Source: Salvia splendens (taxonomy: Eukaryota > Streptophyta > Magnoliopsida > Lamiales > Lamiaceae). Taken from it: a stretch of DNA of 64,000 nt. The stretch lies in NCBI RefSeq assembly GCF_004379255.2, contig NC_056052.1, positions 17,082,589 through 17,146,588 on the forward strand. The letters run 5' to 3'. The position numbers and the translations under genes are program-made. This document shows positions 43,823 through 57,183 of the stretch, piece after piece. Positions within the stretch are counted from its first letter, which is position 1. The number at the start of each line of letters is the position of its first letter. The notes under the pieces are model-generated. The model was not told where the DNA came from. It saw nothing but the letters and a program-made list of their open reading frames with translations, and did no database searches.

Positions 43823-45055
43823 TGTAAAAAATCATGGATTAAATATGCCCGGTCAATGGATTTTGACCAAATAATAAATGTGACGAGACATTTAATTTTG
43901 TGAAATTAAATGACATAGCGTCGATCTACATTTTACGTAGGTAAATGTAGTATATTCACTTTCTCAAATCCGATTTCCGGTGAGTGAGAAATAGTGGATT
44001 AAAGTTGGGCATAATTAGCTTTTAATTAAAGCTTGGAGATGGAGCTTAGGGAATAATTAACTAGTGTTAATTATCCCACATTGGAGGATTAACACATCTT
44101 TAATGTGTATAAATTAAGTGACTTTATGTTACTTAATAATTATAGTGGACCAAGATGGGTGAAAGAGCCCACACGCGCGCACACGCGCGCGCCGCCGCCG
44201 CCCGCCCGCCCGAGCCCGAGCCCGTGCCCGTGCCCGTGCACGTGCTCGTGCTCGTGCTCGTGCTCGTGGTCGCGGGCGCGGGCCGCGGGCCTCGGGCCTC
44301 GGGCCTCGGGCCCGGGCCCGAGCCCGATCCCGAGCCCGATCCCGATCTCGATCCCGATCTCGATCTCGATCTTGATCTTGGACTTGGACTTGGACTTGGA
44401 CTTGGACTTGGACTTGGACTTGGATCTTGGCAATTGGTCTTTGGGTGGTCTTTGGGCTTGGTGCTTGGCCCAAACTATTCTTTTTGGACCACCGCCGAGT
44501 CAGCAATCCAAGTGGCTTGACACGTCGTCAAGCGAGGCACAGTCACGGTTGCCACGTGAGAAATCCACACGCTCCACACACGGATGGCACACTCCTGCCA
44601 CACGTCTGTAACCGACGTCGGTTACGAATTGCCATGATGACAGCCATCATGGCTGTTGACCCCCTGCAGTGGACTGAGCCTATAAATAGGCCAGCCATTC
44701 CATGCATCACTACACAATTCAAAAAGCATTCTGCATCATAAGCTCTCTCCCTCTCCCTGCATAGTTTTTTCTGTCGAAGCTCTGCCCTCTCCTCCATCCA
44801 GTTCGCCGGAGCTCTGTTGATTGCGGTGCTGCATCAATAGAGACGTAGCCGTTTTACCTTTGGGGACGACACGCCAAACCGAAGAGCACTACCGGGGCGT
44901 ATCTCGTCTTGCGGGAAGAGGCCTCCTCGACTCGGCTAATCACACTGGTTTAGTAGTTTCGATTATACGTTGTATTTTTAAGTTCAGTTCTTCCTTTCCT
45001 TTCTTTTGGGTTGTATTACGCCCGGTAGTTATCTTTGTAATCCGAGAAACCAACA
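43823..45055 (+). repeat. 3' LTR of the intact copia element
   Basis: Same ends as the 5' LTR. The repeat island has eight CTTGGA units against six, extra GCTCGT units including a new CACGTG, and triplicated CCTCGGG. Together these account for the 63-bp length difference. Confidence 0.95.
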
Positions 45056-45060
45056 TATGT

Positions 45061-45078
45061 GTACGAAGAGTTTCATTA

Positions 45079-45114
<36 letters not shown>

Positions 45115-45712
45115 TATACTTATAGTATTATATATGTATGAAAGGTAATGATTATGTATATGTATAAATTGGCAGTGCATGTGTGACGTGTGTTATAGTA
45201 TGTGATGAATACTAATGACATGCAGTTATGTTGTAATTTGATAACTAACAACTCCAATAGACATGTCTGTTGATTGAGAAGTTCGGTTAGTGCATAATTA
45301 AAGCATAGGTGCGAATAGACGCAAACTTTCGGAAAAGACGTCTAATTGCTATATATATGCGTGTGCTTTGCATGTAAAGTGCACAACATATGACAACAGT
45401 TACATGCACAGAAAAGTATCACGGCATTATAGATATACACATTATATAATGAAGTATTTGATTCTTCTTCCATTAAAAGAATCATTAAAGGCTTGAGGTC
45501 AAAGAGGGGATAAAATCAATTGGAGGATCCACTCAAAGAAAGGACTAACATCAACTGATGGATTTCAACCTCTACATCAAATGAAGAAAGCATGGATGGA
45601 GGTTGGTGATTTTTATCTCCACTTTATAATATAAATATTATGGTTGAAATAATTCAAATCTAGACAAAGATCTCATTATCGAAATCATTAAAGTATTGAG
45701 ATATGGCTAACA
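45061..45712 (+). repeat. Second part of the old copia 5' LTR
   Basis: Resumes at 'gtgtacgaagag' after the TATGT duplication of the nested element and ends GGCTAACA. It includes a (TA)n tract (45082-45109). Together with 37373-37564 the LTR totals about 840 bp. Confidence 0.85.
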
Positions 45713-45714
45713 GT

Positions 45715-45727
45715 TGGTATCAGAGTC
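45715..45727 (+). promoter_or_regulatory. tRNA-iMet primer binding site of the old copia element
   Basis: TGGTATCAGAGTC two bases after the LTR end; complement of initiator tRNA-Met with one change at the end. Confidence 0.92.
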
Positions 45728-47501
45728 AATCTAGATTTGGTTAATTCACCATTTACGTGATTTCAAAATCGAAATTTGAATGGTCTAGGATTTTGTCGAT
45801 TTTGGTTAATATGCTTCCGCTTGTGTGTAGGGTAATTGTTTTATGAAATGGTAAAACAATATTAGGATATTCTACCTATTAGAGATTTCAATATTTAAAT
45901 AATATATAACTCGTTTATCACCAAAGTGGTCTTGTTATATTGCATTTATTTATTGAAAATGATAAATGATAATTAATTGATCATGATTATAGAGATGTTA
46001 TAAATGACATAAGAGTTTGATTGATCAATTATTTTATTATCTATATACTGGGAGATCATCCAAAGGTGGATCATTGTATATAGTTAATAAATACGAAGTG
46101 GATTAATCATTTATTCATGTGTCATTTAGTATGTACACCCAAAGGAAACATGCTTATTTGATATATGTTTAGTTTGATTAATTGTTAAAGTATATATTTA
46201 GCATCGCTGAAAGTACATGTGCTTAATTATTACCCAAAGGTTATTTGAATACAAGTTATTTAAAGTTTTATTACTGTTAATGAATCTGTGTTAAAGAACT
46301 CAAGCACGTATAGATAAGCATGTATAAATGTTGCAGGTTTATAAAATATGTATGCATATGCTAACTCTGTCATTAAATTAATAGGCAAAATCATGGAGAA
46401 TGGTCCAAATAGGTCCGGCTTACGCTGGGTGTAAAAATATTGGACCATGTCATACTAATGGAAGAGGAATCCTCAACCATTATAGGTGTCACTCTGTAAA
46501 TAAAAATCTCAATGTGAGACTTGGGAGTGATCAAACAGGTTGAGGCTTATGAGAATGATGTTGGCAGAAAATTTGAGGTCGTCTTTGCCCATAACAGAAA
46601 AAGCAAGGGAATTTATTAAGAAAATTAAAGAGTGTTCATGATCGGGTTTGACTGATAAGTCAAATGTAGAAGCATAATGAATGGGCTTATTACAAAGAAG
46701 TTTGACTGGTCTCATCCAATTCATGATCATGTGACAAACATGTCTAAACTTGACAGACAATAAAGTCAACGACCTTGAGAATGGAGGTTCATGAGCAATT
46801 GTCAGTCAAAATTTATCATAAACTCCCTACATGTTGAATTTAGCCAGTTCCAGGTGAAATATAATACCATTAAAGATAAATGGGACATTTAAAGAATTAA
46901 AGGCTATGTTGGTTTAAAAGAAAGGTGGATTAAAGAAGATAAATTATCAAGTTGCGAATATCATAGGTCTTGAAGGTGTAGGTACCAGTAAAGGAAAACT
47001 AAGTAAGTAGGACAAAAGGAAGGATAAATATTTTCTAAAAGATCCGGAAAAGCATATCCATAGGGAAAAGAAGTGTTTCATTTGCAAGCAAATAGAACGC
47101 TTCAGAAAAGATTATCCTAAAAGGAAGGCTTGGTTCGATAAGAAAGTTGAACATAACGGTTTTGTTTACTTTAAATTAAATCTTATTGAAGAGCCTAATA
47201 ATACTTAGTGGTCAATTTTGGTACTGCAATTCATATATCTCATGTTAAACATGGATTCAGTTCAATCCAATCTACAAAAGGATTTGAACAATAATTGTTC
47301 ATAAGAAACATAATAAAGGCATGAAACGAAGGCATTGTGACTTACAGATTGATCTTAGACATCGGATATCATATAGATCTTAATGGTTATCTCTATGTGC
47401 CTGAGTGTGCTATAAATATTGTTTCTCTAAGTGGATTGGATAACTTAGTTTTAATATCAAGATTGGATATGGTGTATCCACATCGTACCGAAATTATTAC
47501 T
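45728..47501 (+). pseudogene. Decayed copia gag and protease
   Basis: There is no long frame. A zinc knuckle relic reads CFICKQIERFRKD at about 47067-47106. Protease-like 'FGTAIHISHVKHGF' follows near 47215-47255, where the catalytic DSG-type triplet has become FGT. The remainder from 45728 to 47060 is leader and gag sequence broken by many stops. It is recognisable only by position between the primer site and integrase. Confidence 0.6.
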
Positions 47502-50500
47502 GTTATGGTAATGATACATTATTTAATTTACTTAATAGATACAATCTTGAATCAAAGTTTTCTGAATCCTTATTTAATATTGAAAGTTGAGGCGTTAAGG
47601 TTGTTCGTCAAGTAAAAGCTTGGCATTCTTGTGGCATTAAAGAAAGGTCCTATTTCCAAATAAAGGATTATGAGGTTGGTAAAGTATGAAAGTTTTCCTC
47701 AAAATTGGAATTTAGTGTCCTAAATATGTGTGCAGATTGCATTAAAGAGAAGCAAAACTAAACACATTATAAAGAAATCAGCCACGAGAAGCGGTCGGCT
47801 TATTAAGTTAATACATGTTGATATATGTGGTCATTTTGATACTCTTTCTAGGGTTGATGAGAATTACTTTATCATCTTTATTGACGATTACTCACATTAT
47901 GGAATAAGTATCTATTGCATAAAATATCCAAGCCAGTGAATGTCCTAAAGGTATTCATTGACGAGGTGGATGGCAGTTAAATAGAAAAGTTAAAGTTGTG
48001 AGATCGGATTAAGTTGATGAGTTTATGTAAAATTTAATGAGACTAGACAAAGTCTAGGCCCATTTGTAAAGTTACTCAAAGTAGAGGCGTTTGTGCACAA
48101 TGTACAATGCCCGATACTCCAAAAACGAAAAGGTGGAATCTTACTTTGAGGAAAATGGTTAGATTTATGTCATGTTTTTATACTTTACCCTATTTGTTGT
48201 GGATTTATGCTTTAAAGACTACAATGTATATGCTTAATCAGGTTCCTAGTAAGACAGTTCCTAGTAAGACAGTTATGGTAATGATACATTATTTAATTTA
48301 CTTAATAGATACAATCTTGAATCAAAGTTTTCTGAATCCTTATTTAATATTGAAAGTTGAGGCGTTAAGGTTGTTCGTCAAGTAAAAGCTTGGCATTCTT
48401 GTGGCATTAAAGAAAGGTCCTATTTCCAAATAAAGGATTATGAGGTTGGTAAAGTATGAAAGTTTTCCTCAAAATTGGAATTTAGTGTCCTAAATATGTG
48501 TGCAGATTGCATTAAAGAGAAGCAAAACTAAACACATTATAAAGAAATCAGCCACGAGAAGCGGTCGGCTTATTAAGTTAATACATGTTGATATATGTGG
48601 TCATTTTGATACTCTTTCTAGGGTTGATGAGAATTACTTTATCATCTTTATTGACGATTACTCACATTATGGAATAAGTATCTATTGCATAAAATATCCA
48701 AGCCAGTGAATGTCCTAAAGGTATTCATTGACGAGGTGGATGGCAGTTAAATAGAAAAGTTAAAGTTGTGAGATCGGATTAAGTTGATGAGTTTATGTAA
48801 AATTTAATGAGACTAGACAAAGTCTAGGCCCATTTGTAAAGTTACTCAAAGTAGAGGCGTTTGTGCACAATGTACAATGCCCGATACTCCAAAAACGAAA
48901 AGGTGGAATCTTACTTTGAGGAAAATGGTTAGATTTATGTCATGTTTTTATACTTTACCCTATTTGTTGTGGATTTATGCTTTAAAGACTACAATGTATA
49001 TGCTTAATCAGGTTCCTAGTAAGACAGTTCCTAGTAAGACAGTTATGGTAATGATACATTATTTAATTTACTTAATAGATACAATCTTGAATCAAAGTTT
49101 TCTGAATCCTTATTTAATATTGAAAGTTGAGGCGTTAAGGTTGTTCGTCAAGTAAAAGCTTGGCATTCTTGTGGCATTAAAGAAAGGTCCTATTTCCAAA
49201 TAAAGGATTATGAGGTTGGTAAAGTATGAAAGTTTTCCTCAAAATTGGAATTTAGTGTCCTAAATATGTGTGCAGATTGCATTAAAGAGATGCAAAACTA
49301 AACACATTATAAAGAAATCAGCCACGAGAAGCGGTCGGCTTATTAAGTTAATACATGTTGATATATGTGGTCATTTTGATACTCTTTCTAGGGTTGATGA
49401 GAATTACTTTATCATCTTTATTGACGATTACTCACATTATGGAATAAGTATCTATTGCATAAAATATCCAAGCCAGTGAATGTCCTAAAGGTATTCATTG
49501 ACGAGGTGGATGGCAGTTAAATAGAAAAGTTAAAGTTGTGAGATCGGATTAAGTTGATGAGTTTATGTAAAATTTAATGAGACTAGACAAAGTCTAGGCC
49601 CATTTGTAAAGTTACTCAAAGTAGAGGCGTTTGTGCACAATGTACAATGCCCGATACTCCAAAAACGAAAAGGTGGAATCTTACTTTGAGGAAAATGGTT
49701 AGATTTATGTCATGTTTTTATACTTTACCCTATTTGTTGTGGATTTATGCTTTAAAGACTACAATGTATATGCTTAATCAGGTTCCTAGTAAGACAGTTC
49801 CTAGTAAGACAGTTATGGTAATGATACATTATTTAATTTACTTAATAGATACAATCTTGAATCAAAGTTTTCTGAATCCTTATTTAATATTGAAAGTTGA
49901 GGCGTTAAGGTTGTTCGTCAAGTAAAAGCTTGGCATTCTTGTGGCATTAAAGAAAGGTCCTATTTCCAAATAAAGGATTATGAGGTTGGTAAAGTATGAA
50001 AGTTTTCCTCAAAATTGGAATTTAGTGTCCTAAATATGTGTGCAGATTGCATTAAAGAGATGCAAAACTAAACACATTATAAAGAAATCAGCCACGAGAA
50101 GCGGTCGGCTTATTAAGTTAATACATGTTGATATATGTGGTCATTTTGATACTCTTTCTAGGGTTGATGAGAATTACTTTATCATCTTTATTGACGATTA
50201 CTCACATTATGGAATAAGTATCTATTGCATAAAATATCCAAGCCAGTGAATGTCCTAAAGGTATTCATTGACGAGGTGGATGGCAGTTAAATAGAAAAGT
50301 TAAAGTTGTGAGATCGGATTAAGTTGATGAGTTTATGTAAAATTTAATGAGACTAGACAAAGTCTAGGCCCATTTGTAAAGTTACTCAAAGTAGAGGCGT
50401 TTGTGCACAATGTACAATGCCCGATACTCCAAAAACGAAAAGGTGGAATCTTACTTTGAGGAAAATGGTTAGATTTATGTCATGTTTTTATACTTTACCC

Positions 50501-52109
50501 TATTTGTTGTGGATTTATGCTTTAAAGACTACAATGTATATGCTTAATCAGGTTCCTAGTAAGACAGTTCCTAGTAAGACAGTTATGGTAATGATACATT
50601 ATTTAATTTACTTAATAGATACAATCTTGAATCAAAGTTTTCTGAATCCTTATTTAATATTGAAAGTTGAGGCGTTAAGGTTGTTCGTCAAGTAAAAGCT
50701 TGGCATTCTTGTGGCATTAAAGAAAGGTCCTATTTCCAAATAAAGGATTATGAGGTTGGTAAAGTATGAAAGTTTTCCTCAAAATTGGAATTTAGTGTCC
50801 TAAATATGTGTGCAGATTGCATTAAAGAGAAGCAAAACTAAACACATTATAAAGAAATCAGCCACGAGAAGCGGTCGGCTTATTAAGTTAATACATGTTG
50901 ATATATGTGGTCATTTTGATACTCTTTCTAGGGTTGATGAGAATTACTTTATCATCTTTATTGACGATTACTCACATTATGGAATAAGTATCTATTGCAT
51001 AAAATATCCAAGCCAGTGAATGTCCTAAAGGTATTCATTGACGAGGTGGATGGCAGTTAAATAGAAAAGTTAAAGTTGTGAGATCGGATTAAGTTGATGA
51101 GTTTATGTAAAATTTAATGAGACTAGACAAAGTCTAGGCCCATTTGTAAAGTTACTCAAAGTAGAGGCGTTTGTGCACAATGTACAATGCCCGATACTCC
51201 AAAAACGAAAAGGTGGAATCTTACTTTGAGGAAAATGGTTAGATTTATGTCATGTTTTTATACTTTACCCTATTTGTTGTGGATTTATGCTTTAAAGACT
51301 ACAATGTATATGCTTAATCAGGTTCCTAGTAAGACAGTTCCTAGTAAGACAGTTATGGTAATGATACATTATTTAATTTACTTAATAGATACAATCTTGA
51401 ATCAAAGTTTTCTGAATCCTTATTTAATATTGAAAGTTGAGGCGTTAAGGTTGTTCGTCAAGTAAAAGCTTGGCATTCTTGTGGCATTAAAGAAAGGTCC
51501 TATTTCCAAATAAAGGATTATGAGGTTGGTAAAGTATGAAAGTTTTCCTCAAAATTGGAATTTAGTGTCCTAAATATGTGTGCAGATTGCATTAAAGAGA
51601 AGCAAAACTAAACACATTATAAAGAAATCAGCCACGAGAAGCGGTCGGCTTATTAAGTTAATACATGTTGATATATGTGGTCATTTTGATACTCTTTCTA
51701 GGGTTGATGAGAATTACTTTATCATCTTTATTGACGATTACTCACATTATGGAATAAGTATCTATTGCATAAAATATCCAAGCCAGTGAATGTCCTAAAG
51801 GTATTCATTGACGAGGTGGATGGCAGTTAAATAGAAAAGTTAAAGTTGTGAGATCGGATTAAGTTGATGAGTTTATGTAAAATTTAATGAGACTAGACAA
51901 AGTCTAGGCCCATTTGTAAAGTTACTCAAAGTAGAGGCGTTTGTGCACAATGTACAATGCCCGATACTCCAAAAACGAAAAGGTGGAATCTTACTTTGAG
52001 GTAAATGGTTAGATTTATGTCATGTTTTTATACTTTACCCTATTTGTTGTGGATTTATGCTTTAAAGACTACAATGTATATGCTTAATCAGGTTCCTAGT
52101 AAGACAGTT
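47502..52109 (+). repeat. Six tandem 770-bp units derived from the copia integrase region
   Basis: Units start at 47502, 48272, 49042, 49812, 50582 and 51352, each with GTTATGGTAATGATAC. Each holds a GAG-preINT and integrase segment in broken frames (SATRSGRLIKLIHVDICGHF, FIIFIDDYSHYG, then PYLLWIYALKTTMYMLNQV). Units appear nearly identical: an A-to-T change (agaagc to agatgc) is shared by units 3 and 4, and another change marks unit 6. At each internal joint the 15-mer CCTAGTAAGACAGTT is doubled; the last unit has it once and continues into normal pol sequence. Confidence 0.95.
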
Positions 52110-54364
52110 CCTAAAAATCATTTTGAACTGTGGACGGTAAGGAAACCTAGCTTAAGGCATATTCATATTTGGGATTGTCAAGCATCAATAATGTTATATA
52201 TAATCCACATGAAAAGATTTTGATTTAAGGATTGTCAGTGAATTTTTTATTGGCTATCCGGAAAAATCAAAGGGGTATACACTTTATTATTCTAACCATA
52301 GTACGAGAATAGTTTAAACGGGAAATGTGAGGTTCACTGAAAATGGTGAAACAAGTGGGAGTGGTGAAAGGTGGATGTTCATGAAGTCCACGATAAGGTT
52401 CATCCACATGTTGTTGTACCTAAGGTTGTTGAGGTTGTTGTTCCTATTGTATCACAATCTAAAGAGACAATAGAACAACATAATGATGTGTAAAACCCAC
52501 TAACCGAAAATGAGGTAGATGAACCTGTTACAATTCTAGAAGAAAATAGTGAACCACAATAAATATTGAGATGATCGGTAAGGAAAAGAAAATATGTCGA
52601 TTTGAATGACTGTGGTTTACACTATTAAAAGTGATTGTGACATAAGCCGTGATAAATATTTACTCATTCCAACGAGCCATGAAAAGTGACTATTCTTAAG
52701 AATTATTTTGGCTTTGGTGGCTCATTATGATCACGAGCTTCACCAAATGGATGAAAAAAAAATCACCTTTCTGAATGGAGAAATGGTAGAGAAAGTGTAT
52801 ATGGACTAACCTGAAGGATTCTTGACCACATAACAAGAAAAATTAGTAAGTAAGCTGAGTAAGTCAATATATGGACTAAAACAAGCTTCCTGGGAATGGT
52901 GTTTTAAAAGTTTAATGATACCATTGTGTCATATGATTTTGTAGAGATCATTATTGATCGATGTATCTATGTAAAAATCAGTGGGAGCAATATGTTGATA
53001 ATATTTTGCTTGTTGCAAATGACATGAGTATGTTACATGATCTTAACAAATAGTATCTCTCTATAAGGATTGCTCCAATTAAGAAGGGAGAACTTCGGTA
53101 AAATGAAATGTCCTAAAACTGAATTGGAGCATAAGGATTTTTTGAAATGAAAGATATGAGTGAGACATCTTATGTGATCGAAATAAAAAATATTTTGAGT
53201 TAGATCATAAGGATTGTTGAATTTGTCTCATAAAAGATATATCAATAAAAATTGGAGAGATATAGAATGGAAAATTGCTCTATAAGGAAAGCTCAAATTC
53301 AGAAAGGCGACAATGTCTTAAAATAGAATTGGAGCGTAAGGAAATGGAAAGAATTCCATATGCATCAGTGGTTGGGAGTTTGAACTATGTTCAAAACATG
53401 AGGCGACTGAATATTACATCATTATTGGTATGTTGGGTCGATATTAAAGTAATCCCAGAATGGATCACTGGAAAGCTGCAATGAAAGTCGTCAGGTACTT
53501 GCAAGACACCAAAGAGAACATGCTTATGTAAAGGGGATCCGATGGCATAGAAGTCATTTTATATTCAGATTCAGGCTATGCCGATGCGTCAATGGTAGAA
53601 AATTGACATAGAAGTCATTGTTTCTTTAAGTTGTGGGAGCAATATTATGGAAAAGTGGAAAATAGTTTGTCATTGCTATTTCCAATATGAAAGTTGAATT
53701 TTGACATGCTTTGAGGTCAAGGTTCGTAAAAGTTATTGCGAAACTTAATCTCGGGACTTGGGATTGTTAACATTATAGCCAAGCCGCTGAGAATTTATGG
53801 AATAATTTCGTAGATATCTTCTTCACAGAGAAAGATAAGTACATGAAAGGTAAAAACATATGGAGTTTAAGTACTTGTCTATAAAGGAAGAAGTACAGAA
53901 ACTTAAAGTGTCCATTGAGCAATTTAGGACAAATATAATTAGAGCGGATCCATTAATTAAAGGATTATCACCCAAAATGTTTACTGGCCATGAAAAGCAT
54001 TTGGGTACTATAGAAAAAGTCTTGCTATGCAATTATATTGTGCTCATAAGGTATAAGACACTTGGAATTCAATTTAAGTTGTGTTTCTGTTTATTAAATA
54101 TGTTATCATTATAGTATGTATATATTATGGTTTTGGATAACATATGATAAATTGAGAATAAAAGATCATCTCAATGAAAGGATAATATGAAGTTAGAATT
54201 GATTTGTGATATATGGAAGGAATCATGTCGCTTAATGATGTGTGACCGCCATGATTGGATCAATTCTAATTTTATATGGTATTTAAAGGATTTATGAACT
54301 TGATATAAAAGTGTCCATTATGGTAATTAAACTGTCAAGATGACACAAAGGTCAAGTGGGAGAA
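52110..54364 (+). pseudogene. Decayed copia integrase end, reverse transcriptase and RNase H
   Basis: Directly after the array the frame goes on NHFELWTVRKPSLRHIHIW, the integrase C-terminal block. Reverse transcriptase traces are LVAHYDHELHQMDEK, TFLNGEMVEKVYMD, and SKSIYGLKQASWEW (52700-52900). RNase H traces include YSDSGYADAS near 53565. Each is interrupted by stops. A gene for the catalytic YVDD motif is not preserved. The region ends in AAGTGGGAGAA at 54354-54364, the polypurine tract. Confidence 0.75.
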
Positions 54365-54571
54365 TGTAAGAATATTTATATTCTTATTTGACCTATGTGT
54401 CGATCGGTTTAATAATAAGGATCAAGTTTATATTAAATGATAAGGATTCTAATATAAAAGACGATCTCGTGATAGATTGGTTTCGATTAAAGAATTAGAA
54501 TTCGGGTGTATTGATAACCCTCCTCTCTTACCTCTAATTATGTAATATAATAGGGTATATTTATATGTACA
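54365..54571 (+). repeat. First part of the old copia 3' LTR
   Basis: Starts TGTAAGAATATTTATATTC and parallels the 5' LTR with an extra 12-bp segment. It stops at the target duplication GTACA of the nested solo LTR, only some 3 bp (in LTR coordinates) from the point where the intact copia element entered the 5' LTR. Confidence 0.88.
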
Positions 54572-56051
54572 TGATAAGTCGTATTCTAGGCCTTGGTTAC
54601 TGGTCAGTATGATGTGCATAATTGGATTATATCTGCAAAACAGTTGCTTAAGTGTGCAGGATGAGTGTTCTAGCCAGTAGGCAAAGCTTCGGATACTTCA
54701 GGTGAAAAGGGCGTCAGAACGATTACATACTGACCAGGATGCATGCAAAAAAATATGGCTCGAGATGGAGAAGAAGGATAGCTGGGGATGGTCAACTGCA
54801 ATTAAGGGCAGAGAAGTCATTTCGCAATGAGGTTTTACCCTAAAATCAAGGGCAAGCCTCCCTATAAAAGGAAGCCACTTGGAGAGATAAAAGAATCATC
54901 ATCATCCACTCTTAGGTAGAAATCTCTCGGGAGCTCAGTTCTTCAGTCCAGTCCAGAGTCTCATTCCTCGCCATAGCCATGATCACCCGAGTTCCAGAAA
55001 CCTCCGGAGTTCCAGACGTTCTCTTTCCAGTCAGCACGATCGTAGTTAGCAGTTTCATCGCCCGGAGTGGCAAACAATCTTTATTGCTCTTTCTTACTTA
55101 ATCGCATTCTGTTTTCTTAGGGTTGGATTTGTTGCACTTTAAATATTTGCTTACTTTGAAGTATTAGTTGTGATCCAAACGTTTTATTGAGTATGAAGTT
55201 ATTTTCCAGCATCGGTTCATGTTTAATTTCGCTTCTTTCTGCCTAGATAGCTTAGATCTAGCTGTTACGGTAATTTCCAGTGTGGAATCACATGTTTTAA
55301 CTTCTATAGTTAATTTCTCTGAGTTTGCAAGTCTAGATAGCTGTTAGATTTTAGATCTGAATTAGTTAAGTGCGAAAACCCAGTTTACGTGATTTCTGCC
55401 ACACTGCATGTTGACCAGTAAGCATAATTGCAGTTTCAGTGTTCGATCTTTTGATTCGAAGTTTTAATTGTAGATCTGTGTTCTTGAAGTTGTTAATCTG
55501 TGTTTTTATGGTGACGAATCTCTGATCTGATTTGATTTATGTTGAAGAAGACAACATCTCCATCCAAGTTTGGGACCACTTTAGCTTTTTAACAACTTTT
55601 TACTTTTGTCCTTACTTTTCAGCTGTTACTTTTCAGATCTGCAGGTCTAGTCACCTAACTACCTCTTTTCCTCTGATATTCCGTTTAGCCTTTTATAGTA
55701 AACTCGTACCTTCCACATTTATTAGCCAAACATCATCTTCCCCACTCACACGTACACAGCCGTCTGTTTAACATCTCTCTCGCCTCCTAGTCAGTAGAGT
55801 ACCACCTTAAATTCCAGCCTAGATAAGTTTCAACCCAAAGCGTGGTAGCTAACCAAACCTTTCCAGAATATCACCACAATTCCCAAAACGCATTCATCTC
55901 TGTGGGATTCGACCCTTACGTCCACTATACTAGCCAGTAGAAAGGGGTTGAGGATTATTGATACCAGGTTCAGGATTAGCAGGGACTTCCATACTGATCA
56001 GTAGGATACACCCTTTGCTTGAAACGACACCTGCACAAACCTGCTCTTTCA
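54572..56051 (+). mobile_element. Solo LTR of the tRNA-Asp gypsy family
   Basis: Begins TGATAAGTCGTATTC and ends CTGCTCTTTCA, 1480 bp, flanked by GTACA and GTATA, a 5-bp duplication with one change. The TATA region 'ctataaaaggaagccac' is at about 54859. The phrase 'gtgggattcgaccct' near 55897 matches the corresponding place of its relatives. No internal region is present. A long plus-strand Arg/Ser-poor frame at 55532-55771 is not coding in my view. Confidence 0.88.
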
Positions 56052-56096
56052 GTATACGAAGAGTTTCATTACCATATATATATATATATATATATA

Positions 56097-56360
56097 GGGT
56101 TGTATTATATACCAAACTAATTTTAAACACTAAACGCCAAATACATCATTATATAATAATACGGAGTTCATTACAACTTTATTTGTAGTTCATTATAGGA
56201 AATTCTGAGATTTAAAAACAATGACATCATATGCATAATTTATAAATCTGAAGTTCATTATATGTTTGTTATTAGTTCATTATAATGAACTCCATGTTAT
56301 CATATAATGATGTTGTTCGGCGTTTAAGGTTTAAGAGTGGTTCGGTATTGATCACAATCC
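56097..56360. mobile_element. MITE in a (TA)n tract, first of three
   Basis: 264 bp; ends GGGTTGTATTATATACC and, reverse complemented, GGATTGTGATCAATACC, both bordered by (TA)n. The interior repeats 'agttcatta' and 'agttcattata' several times. No coding content. It sits in the (TA)n tract of the old copia 3' LTR. Confidence 0.75.
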
Positions 56361-56395
<35 letters not shown>

Positions 56396-56408
56396 GTATA
56401 TCTATATA

Positions 56409-57161
56409 GAGTCTCATTATTCACAAATCCACTCTTAAAGACCGAACCACCGAACCATACCAAATTAGGGTTTTTAGATCTAGTTTTTTATGGATGAGAG
56501 ACACAAATTTATCAATTATTTTTGCCATCATCACGAGCCTATTTTAATTCATCCGAAGGCAAATAAGTTATACTTACATGTTACGAAGATTTAACTTCAT
56601 TCCAGTAGGTTTTTACTTCATTCCAGTAGGATTATTACTTCATTCCAGTACGTAAATGCGGTTTCGCCATCGCGTGCCGTTCTTTCTCTCTACAATATCT
56701 ATCACCACCGCCACAACGCTGATATGGTGTAATAAACACATGGAATGATGTAATAAATTATTGGAATGAAGTATCTGTAAAAGCATTTGAAATCCTACTG
56801 GAATGAAGTAAAAACCTTATCCAATGAAGTAATAACGTTTCTGAATGAAGTAATAAACACACTTGAATAAATTACATTTTTTAATGTAAATAAAGTAAAA
56901 ACTCAAGTCAATGAATTCAAATGAAACATATGTTGAATCATTTCAAAACATACTGGAAGAAAGTAAAAATATGTTGTAGTTTCAAGGTATTACGTATGGA
57001 ATGAAGTAATAAACCTATACAATGAAGTAAAATGAGCTTGTAATGAAGACCGAAAAATTTACACAGCAGCACATCTCATCAAAAAACTAGATCTAATGGC
57101 CCAGATTTGATCTCTATTTCGGTCTTTAAAATTGGTTCGACATTGATCACAACTCTCTCTC
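56409..57161. mobile_element. MITE in a (TA)n tract, second of three
   Basis: 753 bp; the left end GAGTCTCATTATTCACAAAT and the right end, reverse complemented, GAGAGAGAGTTGTGATCAAT lead into shared TTTTAAAGACCGAA-type sequence. The interior has degenerate repeats of 'acttcattccagtagg' and its inverse 'tggaatgaagtaa'. No ORF. Confidence 0.7.
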
Positions 57162-57183
57162 TATATATATATATATCTATATA

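Larger units (their letters stand above)
37565..45055 (+). mobile_element. Full-length, apparently intact Ty1/copia retrotransposon
   Basis: LTRs 37565-38734 and 43823-45055, a single uninterrupted Gag-Pol frame, and a perfect TATGT duplication (37560-37564 and 45056-45060). By eye the LTRs differ only in simple-repeat copy number (1170 against 1233 bp). The purine run GTGGGGGAT precedes the 3' LTR. This is the youngest large insertion in the window and a candidate for recent activity. The usual tRNA-iMet primer site is not present after the 5' LTR; the sequence there is ATCGCAAGACGAGATAACTT. Confidence 0.95.

Noticed and set aside
47502..52109. CRISPR-like or gene-cluster reading of the regular array
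   Set aside because: Units are 770 bp, have no spacers, and are pieces of a copia pol gene in a plant genome.
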